NCBI GenBank assembly: GCA_012798155.1
Contig: JAAZNR010000663.1
Location: 1-5,163, forward strand
Direction: 5' to 3'
Length of the DNA: 5,163 nt
Source of the DNA: Thermogutta sp.
Lineage (GTDB): Bacteria; Planctomycetota; Planctomycetia; Pirellulales; Thermoguttaceae
Shown piece by piece: positions 1-5,163 of this stretch. Position 1 is the stretch's first letter. The number at the start of each line of letters is the position of its first letter. The translations under genes and the position numbers were made by a program. The notes under the pieces were generated by a model. That model was not told the origin of the DNA. It searched no databases and worked only from the letters and a program-made list of their open reading frames with translations.

Positions 1-38
1 AGCGCGAGAGCCTCGGGCGTCAGCCGGCGGCCGGTCAA
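1..38 (-). CDS. Possible start of a further operon gene (TTG start, cut by the window edge)
   Basis: A TTG at 38-36 overlaps the permease stop as TTGA, the same 4-base geometry seen at two other junctions here. The frame stays open to the window edge and would begin M-T-G-R-R-L-T-P-E-A-L-A. It is the only ATG/GTG/TTG start seen in this frame over the last 100 or so bases of the permease gene, and no clear ribosome site precedes it. Twelve codons without a stop mean little in GC-rich DNA, so this is tentative and no product can be proposed. No terminator hairpin with a T-run is visible in these bases. Confidence 0.15.
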   Translation of the reverse strand, partial: MTGRRLTPEALA

Positions 39-1156
39 TCCAGGCGATGGCGGAAGAACCAGGCGGAGCTGAGCAGCGTGAAGGCCGCCATGGGCAGGAG
101 CGGCCAGACGTACGGCCAAACCACGTCCGGGGTGGGATTCTCCAGAAAGATCATGCGGCTGATCGCCACCATGTACCGCAACGGATCGATGTCCGCGAGC
201 CAGCGGATGGCGGGATGGATGTTTTCCACCGGCGTGGCGAAGCCGGAAAGCAAGATGGAAGGGACCATGTAGGTAAAAACCCCCAGGAAGGCCTGCTGCT
301 GCGTGGCGGAGATCGAGGAGATCCACAACCCGATCCCCACGACGGCGAGCAGGAATACGAGCAAGGCGACCGCCAAGAGGAGTAGAGAGCCGCGAAAGGG
401 CAGACCGAAGAGCGTCACGGCGATGAGGATCATCAAGCCGCCCTCTCCGTAGGCCACCACCAAGGCGGGGACGGCCTTGCCGATCAGGATTTCGCCCGGC
501 CGCAGGGGCGAGACCAGCAATTGATCGAAGGTCCCCAATTCGCGTTCCCGGGCGACGGAAAGCGCGGTGACCAGGAGCGCCACCAGGTTCGTCAGGATGC
601 CGAGCAAGGCCGGCACGGAACTCCACAGGGGATCCAGGCTCTCGTTGAACCAAATTCGCGTGACGGGGATCGCCTGGGTGGCCGGTTTCCCGGCGATCGC
701 CCCTTGGTCGAGCGCGGCGAGCGTGAAATCGCGGACGATGCGGGTACAGTAACCCTGCGTCACGGCGGCGGCGTTGGACTGCCGGCCGTCGAGCAGGACC
801 TGTACGGCCGGCGGGCGGCCCGCCCGCAAAGAACGCGTAAAATCCTGGGGGATATGCACCACGGCGAGAACCCGCTGCGTATCCAGGGCCTCGCGGACGT
901 CGGCGTAGCTTTCGCAGGGGACGATGCGGGAGAAGGTGACGGGGATGGACTGGAATCGGGCAACCAATTCTCGCCCCAGCAGGCCGGCGTCCTCGTTGTA
1001 GATGCCCAATCCCCCGTTGCGGACCTCCAGCGTGGCGGCGAAGCTGAAGATCACGAGCTGTACCAGCGGCGGGACGATCACCACCATGCGGCCGGCCGGA
1101 TCGCGAAAGATCGCCAGAAACTCCTTGATCACCAAGCGGCGAATACGTTCCAACAT
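35..1156 (-). CDS. ybhR: ABC-2 type permease, second of the pair (YbhR-like)
   Basis: Second inner-membrane permease, 373 residues, expected to form a heterodimer with the YbhS-like subunit. The N-terminal motif is IKEFLAIFRDPAGR (10-23). Helix 1 is at about 24-42 and ends in FSFAATLEV. The extracytoplasmic domain is about 43-179, with IYNEDAG, LLDGRQSN and IWFNESLDPLW. Helices follow at about 180-201, 228-250, 257-279, 287-308 and 346-366. The ATPase-facing loop has SVARERELGTFDQLLVSPL (200-218). ATQQQAFLGVF, LSGFATPVEN and DPLRYM follow the YbhR pattern and differ from YbhS at equivalent places, so the two permeases are distinct paralogues rather than a recent copy. Its only two cysteines, C81 and C137, both fall in the extracytoplasmic domain. 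The ATG lies 10 bases after the preceding stop, with a modest GAGG ribosome site. The stop TGA is at 37-35. Confidence 0.94.
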   Translation of the reverse strand: MLERIRRLVIKEFLAIFRDPAGRMVVIVPPLVQLVIFSFAATLEVRNGGLGIYNEDAGLLGRELVARFQSIPVTFSRIVPCESYADVREALDTQRVLAVVHIPQDFTRSLRAGRPPAVQVLLDGRQSNAAAVTQGYCTRIVRDFTLAALDQGAIAGKPATQAIPVTRIWFNESLDPLWSSVPALLGILTNLVALLVTALSVARERELGTFDQLLVSPLRPGEILIGKAVPALVVAYGEGGLMILIAVTLFGLPFRGSLLLLAVALLVFLLAVVGIGLWISSISATQQQAFLGVFTYMVPSILLSGFATPVENIHPAIRWLADIDPLRYMVAISRMIFLENPTPDVVWPYVWPLLPMAAFTLLSSAWFFRHRLD

Positions 1157-1164
1157 TCCAGGGG

Positions 1165-1168
1165 CCTC
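1165..1168 (-). promoter_or_regulatory. Weak ribosome binding site of the YbhR-like permease gene
   Basis: GAGG, partly overlapping the TGA stop of the preceding gene, lies 8 bases before the ATG at 1156. It is weaker than the other two sites. An ATG at 1170 (ATGA with the same stop) is in a different frame and does not lead into the permease. Confidence 0.45.
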
Positions 1169-2330
1169 ATTCCAGCGTCAAGCGCGTTTTGCGGACCGTC
1201 AGCATCCACGGCAGGGCGGCGAACACGGCCAGGATCAGCGTATCCCGGATCACCACTTCCCACACGTTTCCCGCCAAAAACAGCGTCCGCAAGGCGGAAA
1301 CGAAGTATCTGGGAGGCAGGAGATACGCGAGGATGCGAATCGGCAGCGGCATGCTGTTGATCTCGAAGACCAGGCCCGACAGGATGAAGGCGGGGAGAAA
1401 ACCCACAATCAAGGCCGCCAGCGTGGCCACGAACTGGTTGCGCGTGGCCGTGGAGATGAACAGCCCCAGCCCCAGGGACACAATCAGGAACACGGCCGAG
1501 ACGCCGATCAAGACCGCCCACGAACCGCGGAAGGGGACGCCGAAGACGAGGACGGAGACGCCGGCCACCAGCATCATGGCGGTCAGCCCCAGGGCGAAAT
1601 AGGGGAGAAACTTGCCGAGCAGGAATTCCCCCCGGCTGATGGAGCTTGCCAGCAGGGCCTCCATGGTGCCGCGTTCCCATTCCCGGGCCACGACCAGGGC
1701 CGTCAAAATGGTGCCGATCAAGGTCATGATCACGGCGATGGAGCCGGGCAGGATCGCCGCCCGCGACTCGGAGTTGGGGTTGTACCAGACGCGCGGCTCG
1801 ACCGCGATGGGCGGGCCGGCGCGGCCCGGCCCGCGGCCCTCGGCCTGGTGCTGCATCTCCTTTTGCAGCACGTTTTCCACGTAGTTGACGATCAGCTCGG
1901 CGGTATTGGCCTCGCTGCCGTTGACCAGCACTTGAACGGCCGCCGATCCCGCCTCCCGCTCGCGGGGATACTTTTGCGTGAGGATCACCAACCCCTTGAT
2001 GCGTCCGCCCATCAGCAGCGGCTCCAGCTCGGCGCGATGCGCGGCCTCCCGCACCTCGAAGTAGGGGCTTCCGCGGAGGGAGGCGGCCAACGTCTCCGCG
2101 GCCGCGGACGGTGTTTCCACCACCAACCCCAGCGGGATGCGGGTGGGGTCGAGGGAAATCCCCCAGCCGAACAGAAACAGCAAGACCAGCGGCAGCACGA
2201 AGGCGATGATCAGGCTGCTGGGATCGCGGAGAATCTGGCGGCCTTCCTTGTCAGCTAGGGCGAGCACGGACCGCGGCCGAATGTGCCGCGATCCGCTCGG
2301 TTGCGCCGTGTGCGTTCCTCGTGGCTTCAT
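1167..2330 (-). CDS. ybhS: ABC-2 type permease, first of the pair (YbhS-like)
   Basis: Inner-membrane permease subunit of 387 residues. It has a cytoplasmic N-terminus with the motif KEGRQILRDPSS (28-39) and a first membrane helix at about 40-59. A large extracytoplasmic domain (about 60-190) follows, containing VNGSEANTAE and VWYNPNSESR. Five more helices lie at about 191-214, 243-264, 271-293, 299-320 and 357-377. The cytoplasmic loop after helix 2 carries VVAREWERGTMEALL (213-227), the loop expected to contact the ATPase. GVPFRGS, TRNQF, LSGLVFEINSMP and PPRYFVSALRTLFLAGN are all shared with E. coli YbhS as I recall it. The ATG overlaps the ATPase stop (ATGA) and has an AAGGAAGGG site 8 bases upstream, so translation is probably coupled. 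A later GTG at codon 22 is possible but has less support. The N-terminus is about 8 residues longer than in E. coli. It contains no cysteine. Confidence 0.94.
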   Translation of the reverse strand: MKPRGTHTAQPSGSRHIRPRSVLALADKEGRQILRDPSSLIIAFVLPLVLLFLFGWGISLDPTRIPLGLVVETPSAAAETLAASLRGSPYFEVREAAHRAELEPLLMGGRIKGLVILTQKYPREREAGSAAVQVLVNGSEANTAELIVNYVENVLQKEMQHQAEGRGPGRAGPPIAVEPRVWYNPNSESRAAILPGSIAVIMTLIGTILTALVVAREWERGTMEALLASSISRGEFLLGKFLPYFALGLTAMMLVAGVSVLVFGVPFRGSWAVLIGVSAVFLIVSLGLGLFISTATRNQFVATLAALIVGFLPAFILSGLVFEINSMPLPIRILAYLLPPRYFVSALRTLFLAGNVWEVVIRDTLILAVFAALPWMLTVRKTRLTLE

Positions 2331-4087
2331 CCGGCGTGCCCTTCCTTCCCGCCGACGGCCGGCTCCGTCGCGCCGGCCTTTCGGTCCGTGGGTTCCTCGT
2401 CGTTCGCCCGCTCCAGCAAGGCGAGAAAGGCGTCCTCCAGCGTGGGGTGCGGCAAATCCGGGGATCGCACGGCGGTTCGGATGGCGTCGGGCGTATCCAT
2501 CGCGATCACCCGTCCGCGGTTGATCAGGGCCAGCCGATCGCAGTATTCGGCTTCGTCCATGAAGTGGGTGGTTACGATGACGGCCGCCCCCTCCTCCACG
2601 AGCCGGTCGATGCGGAGCCAGAACTCGCGTCGTGCCAAGGGGTCCACGCCGCTGGTCGGCTCATCCAGAAAGACCACCGCCGGTCGGTGCATGACGGCCA
2701 CCGCCAGGGCCAGCCGCTGCTTGAATCCCAGCGGGAGCAGGCCGGCGTTGCTGCCGGCGAAGGGGCGAAGCTCCAGCTCTTCCAGGCTGCGTTCGACGGC
2801 GTGAGCGAGGCGGGATCCTTGCAGCCCGTACACCCCGCCGAAGAATTCCAGGTTCTGCCGGACGGTGAGGTTGCCGTAGAGGCTGAACTTTTGGGCCATG
2901 TATCCGACGTGCCGCCGGGCTTCGGCGCGGGCCTTGCCGAGATCGACGCCGGCCACGGTCGCCCGCCCCGCACTCGGCGCCGCCAGCCCGCACAGCATGC
3001 GGAAGGTGGTGCTCTTTCCCGCTCCGTTCGGCCCCAGCAGCCCGAACACCTCGCCCCGCCGCACGCGGAACGAGACATGATCGACGGCGGTGAAACGGCC
3101 GAATCGCTTGACCAAGTCGTCCGCCGCCACCGCCTCCTCGTGATGGTGCGCCTCCGGGGAGCCGTCGCCGGGCGGTCCGATCCGCTCCTTGGGGACGCCG
3201 CCCAGGGCGTCGATGAAGGCATCCTCGAAGCGCGGCTCGGCGGCCGTCATACCCCGGCCCGCCGCCTGCTTGCCGGCGGGGTCGGCGCCCGCCCGGAGCA
3301 CCACGCGCAGCCGACTTCCCTGGATGCGGGTATCGACGACCTCGGGGTCCGTGAGCCGTTCCCGCGTCAGACGCCGCCGCTCTTGCGTGGGAACCTCCAC
3401 CAGGAAGGTGCGGCCTTGCACTCGGGCGGTGAACTCCTTCGGCGGGCCGAAATACAGCACCCGCCCCTCGTACAGCACCAGGACGTAATCGCAGCGTTCG
3501 GCCTCATCGAGATAGGGCGTGCTCCAGACGATGCCGACCCCTTGATCCCGCTGTTCGCACACGATTTTCCACAATTCGCGCCGGGAGATGGGATCGACGC
3601 CGACGCCCGGCTCGTCCAGCAGCATGACCTCGGGGCGAACCAGCATCGAGCATGCCAGGCCGAGCTTCTGCTTCATACCGCCGGAGAGATTTCCCGCCAA
3701 TCGGCCCTGAAACGATGCCAGCCCCGTGAAGCCCAAGAGCCGGTCGATGCTCGCCCGCCGTTCCGCCCGCGGAATGCCTCGCAGCCGGGCGTAAAGCATC
3801 AGGTTTTCCAGGACGGTGAGGTCCTCGTAGAGTCCGAACTTCTGCGGCATGTAGGCCAAGCGGTCGCGAAACTCCAGCCCCTGCCGGGTGTCGCGCTCCA
3901 GCACAGTGATCCGCCCCCGCGTGGGAACCAGCAAGCCCGCGGCCAGACGCAGAAACGTGGTCTTTCCCGCACCGTCCGGTCCGACCAAGCCCGTGATCGC
4001 CCCGGCCGGGATTCGGACCGTGACGTCCTGCAAGGCGGGGCGCGGCGCCGGTGGGAAGTCTTTCGTCACTTGTTCGAATGCGATCAC
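2327..4087 (-). CDS. ybhF: Tandem ABC transporter ATPase with two nucleotide-binding domains (YbhF-like)
   Basis: Cytoplasmic ATPase of 586 residues that powers the paired permeases; E. coli YbhF is of similar length (about 578). Domain 1: Walker A GPDGAGKTT (36-44), Q-loop Q82 in YMPQKFGLY, signature LSGGMKQ (134-140), Walker B VMLLDE (154-159), but proline 191 where the H-loop histidine is expected (STPYLDEAE). Domain 2: Walker A GPNGAGKST (352-360), Q399, degenerate signature LPLGFKQ (451-457), Walker B VVFLDE (471-476), H508 in TTHFMDEAE. Each half ends in a similar tail motif (PRFEDAFIDALG, PTLEDAFLALL). The linker holds three histidines (314-316), and the C-terminal tail is hydrophilic. 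The GTG start at 4087 is chosen because it overlaps the adaptor stop (GTGA), follows a GAGGAAGG ribosome site by 6 bases, and begins at the natural domain edge. An upstream ATG at 4378 would add 97 unrelated residues. There is no fused permease, which argues against RbbA. Confidence 0.95.
   Translation of the reverse strand: MIAFEQVTKDFPPAPRPALQDVTVRIPAGAITGLVGPDGAGKTTFLRLAAGLLVPTRGRITVLERDTRQGLEFRDRLAYMPQKFGLYEDLTVLENLMLYARLRGIPRAERRASIDRLLGFTGLASFQGRLAGNLSGGMKQKLGLACSMLVRPEVMLLDEPGVGVDPISRRELWKIVCEQRDQGVGIVWSTPYLDEAERCDYVLVLYEGRVLYFGPPKEFTARVQGRTFLVEVPTQERRRLTRERLTDPEVVDTRIQGSRLRVVLRAGADPAGKQAAGRGMTAAEPRFEDAFIDALGGVPKERIGPPGDGSPEAHHHEEAVAADDLVKRFGRFTAVDHVSFRVRRGEVFGLLGPNGAGKSTTFRMLCGLAAPSAGRATVAGVDLGKARAEARRHVGYMAQKFSLYGNLTVRQNLEFFGGVYGLQGSRLAHAVERSLEELELRPFAGSNAGLLPLGFKQRLALAVAVMHRPAVVFLDEPTSGVDPLARREFWLRIDRLVEEGAAVIVTTHFMDEAEYCDRLALINRGRVIAMDTPDAIRTAVRSPDLPHPTLEDAFLALLERANDEEPTDRKAGATEPAVGGKEGHAG
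2339..2349 (-). promoter_or_regulatory. Ribosome binding site of the YbhS-like permease gene
   Basis: A purine-rich GGAAGGAAGGG run lies 8 bases before the ATG at 2330, within the last codons of the ATPase gene (G-K-E-G region). It supports the ATGA-overlap start over the in-frame GTG at 2267. Confidence 0.75.
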
Positions 4088-5154
4088 GGCCGCCCTTCCT
4101 CGCCCGACGCCGGTCCCGGCGATTCGGGAGACAAACGCACGGTGACGGGCATTCCCTGTCGCAGACGCTCCGCGGAGTCCTTCACCAGGATCCGTACGCG
4201 GTACACCAATTGGGTCCGCACGTCGCGCGTCTCGACCGTCTTCGGCGTGAACTCCGCCACAGAGGAGACGAAGCCGACCCGGCCTGAAAAGCGATTCCCG
4301 CCGTCCGTCCGCACTTCCACCGCCATGCCCGGACGGACCGCCTCCAGGTCGCGTTCCGCGACGTAGGTCCGCACCCACACCTCGTCTTGCAGGGCGATGG
4401 AGAAGACCGGCTCACCCGCATTCACGAAATCGCCCGCCTCATGCACGCGGACCTGAACCGTGCCGGACACGGGGGACGCCAAGCGGGTATCGGCCAGTCG
4501 TCGCCGGGCATCGGCCAGGACCGCCTCCGCCTGCCGCACCAAGGCCCGCGCGCGATCGATCTCCTCGCGTCTCGGCCCCGCCTCCACCAGCCGCTGGGTC
4601 GCCAGCGCCGCCCGGTGGTTGGCCGCCGCCTGATCGTAGGCCGCCTGGGCGTTGTCCAGCATCTCTTGCGAAACGGCCCCCTTGGGCACCAGATCCCTGG
4701 CCCGGCGCCACGCAATCTCGGCATTGCGGACGGTCACCTCGGCGGCCGCGGTGAGCGATCGCGCCTTCTCGATTTCCTCCGGCCGCGAGCCGTTCTCCAA
4801 GGCCGCCAGCTCCGCGCGCCTGGCCTCCAGCGCCGCTTCGGCTTGACGCACCGCTTCCAAGAATTCCGCTTGGTCCAGCTCGGCCAGAAGCAGCTCCGGG
4901 CGGACGGAATCACCCTCGTCCACGTGCAAGCGGGCGATGCGGCCGGGCACCTTGAACCCCAGCCGCGTCTCCCGAATCTCCACGTTCCCGTGCAGCTCCC
5001 AGGTTTGGGCGGCGGCCTCCCGCCAGAGACGCGCCCGCCAATCCCCGCCCACGCCCGCCCCGGCCGGGCCGGGCACGCCGTACCGCCGGGCGCTCCACAC
5101 GCTCAAGCCGACCGCCAACACCGCCGCCACGAGCACAATCACGCGTTTTTTCAT
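4084..5154 (-). CDS. ybhG: HlyD-family periplasmic adaptor subunit of an ABC efflux pump (YbhG-like)
   Basis: Membrane-fusion protein of 356 residues that should bridge the inner-membrane permease to an outer-membrane channel. The N-terminus is MKKR followed by one hydrophobic segment (about 5-20), read as a signal anchor. A Gly/Pro/Ala-rich stretch (26-37) comes next. The first half of the lipoyl-like domain covers about 55-94 (GNVEIRETRLGFKVPGRI, then HVDEGDSV). A long alanine- and charge-rich coiled-coil hairpin spans about 95-222. The second lipoyl half follows (LASPVSGTVQVRVHEAGDFV, 225-244), then a beta-barrel region to about 342. The stretch GFVSSVAEFTPKTVETRDVR (294-313) closely matches what I recall of E. 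coli YbhG, which is somewhat shorter (about 330 residues). The start fits the anchor, but no Shine-Dalgarno motif is seen in the 9 upstream bases available. The stop overlaps the ATPase start by 4 bases. It has no cysteines. The family is secure; the exact YbhG assignment rests on remembered similarity plus gene order. Confidence 0.93.
   Translation of the reverse strand: MKKRVIVLVAAVLAVGLSVWSARRYGVPGPAGAGVGGDWRARLWREAAAQTWELHGNVEIRETRLGFKVPGRIARLHVDEGDSVRPELLLAELDQAEFLEAVRQAEAALEARRAELAALENGSRPEEIEKARSLTAAAEVTVRNAEIAWRRARDLVPKGAVSQEMLDNAQAAYDQAAANHRAALATQRLVEAGPRREEIDRARALVRQAEAVLADARRRLADTRLASPVSGTVQVRVHEAGDFVNAGEPVFSIALQDEVWVRTYVAERDLEAVRPGMAVEVRTDGGNRFSGRVGFVSSVAEFTPKTVETRDVRTQLVYRVRILVKDSAERLRQGMPVTVRLSPESPGPASGEEGRP
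4094..4101 (-). promoter_or_regulatory. Ribosome binding site of the ATPase gene
   Basis: GAGGAAGG on the minus strand, 6 bases before the GTG at 4087 and inside the last codons of the adaptor gene. It decides the start of the ATPase, which otherwise could be placed about 290 bases further upstream. Confidence 0.8.
4504..4584 (-). repeat. Internal protein repeat, copy 2, in the adaptor hairpin
   Basis: Adaptor residues 191-217, beginning EAGPRREEIDRARAL. It aligns with residues 120-146 without gaps, sharing the G, R, EEI, AR, L and E positions. It runs into the end of the hairpin just before the second lipoyl half-motif. Confidence 0.55.
4717..4797 (-). repeat. Internal protein repeat, copy 1, in the adaptor hairpin
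   Basis: Adaptor residues 120-146, with the pattern E-x-G-x-R-x-E-E-I-x-x-A-R-x-L-x(4)-E. It matches copy 2 exactly 71 residues later, giving a two-fold repeat within the coiled-coil region. It is a protein-level repeat; the DNA itself is less well conserved. E. coli YbhG, as I recall it, has a comparable pair, so this is a family trait. Confidence 0.55.
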
Positions 5155-5163
5155 GAGACGCGG

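Noticed and set aside
521..1360. A 279-codon open frame on the plus strand
   Set aside because: It has the same antisense composition, overlaps the other plus-strand frame, and lies opposite the conserved permease sequence.
1129..1680. A 183-codon minus-strand frame overlapping both permeases, containing an ATGA at the permease stop
   Set aside because: It is out of frame with both permeases, its translation lacks membrane segments typical of the family, and it ends just inside the second permease gene.
1812..1828. GC-only hairpin with a 7-base stem and a 3-base loop
   Set aside because: It lies inside the YbhS-like coding region, has no T-run, and is expected by chance where the protein is Gly/Pro/Arg-rich (residues 166-173).
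1002..2258. A 418-codon open frame on the plus strand opposite the two permease genes
   Set aside because: It is low-complexity Gln/Gly/Asp/Arg-rich sequence spanning the boundary of two well-supported permease genes, with no family resemblance.
2327..4087. Identification of the ATPase as RbbA (ribosome-associated ATPase)
   Set aside because: RbbA carries a permease domain fused after the two ATPase domains. Here the chain ends after domain 2, and two separate permeases follow, as in ybhFSR.
2321..4366. A 681-codon open frame on the plus strand opposite the ATPase gene
   Set aside because: It is rich in Gln, His, Gly, Arg and Pro with no recognisable domain, and it lies exactly opposite a conserved ATPase with all its motifs. 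Long antisense frames of this kind are a common by-product of GC-rich codon use over ABC ATPase genes.
4088..4378. Upstream ATG start that would lengthen the ATPase by 97 residues
   Set aside because: The extra residues are Arg/Gly-rich, unlike any ATPase N-terminus, and lie entirely within the adaptor gene. The GTG at 4087 has a ribosome site and the typical overlap.
1..5163. CRISPR arrays, insertion sequences, tRNA or other RNA genes
   Set aside because: No direct repeat array, terminal inverted repeats, transposase or RNA fold was seen. Conserved coding sequence accounts for all but the outermost bases.

Overview
The window is a GC-rich (about two thirds G+C by eye) bacterial stretch filled almost end to end by four genes, all on the minus strand and read from the right edge to the left. 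They form one compact operon for a two-membrane ABC efflux pump of the YbhG-YbhF-YbhS-YbhR type known from Escherichia coli. The presence of a periplasmic adaptor points to a Gram-negative, diderm organism. The protein sequences are clearly divergent from the enterobacterial ones and codon use is very GC-rich, so this is not an enterobacterium. I cannot name the phylum from the sequence alone.

Layout in order of transcription. Positions 5154-4084 encode an HlyD/YbhG-like membrane-fusion adaptor. Positions 4087-2327 encode a YbhF-like protein with two ABC ATPase domains in one chain. Positions 2330-1167 encode a YbhS-like ABC-2 permease. Positions 1156-35 encode a YbhR-like ABC-2 permease. The first two junctions are 4-base stop/start overlaps (GTGA and ATGA), and the third is a 10-base gap. 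Strong purine-rich ribosome binding sites precede the ATPase and the first permease. No promoter, regulator or terminator is visible: only 9 bases lie upstream of the adaptor gene and 34 beyond the last stop. A further gene may begin at the very left edge with a TTG start, but too little of it is present to judge.

How the parts work together: the two permeases, each with six predicted membrane segments and a large extracytoplasmic loop, should pair as a heterodimer in the inner membrane. The double ATPase powers them from the cytoplasm. The anchored adaptor should link them to a TolC-type outer-membrane channel, which is not encoded in the window. Related pumps in E. coli have been tied to drug and cation export. 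The substrate here cannot be read from sequence.

The window does not look like a new system. The most interesting detail is in the ATPase, where the two halves carry complementary defects: the first lacks the H-loop histidine and the second lacks the LSGGQ-type signature. This predicts one consensus and one degenerate ATP site in the assembled pump.
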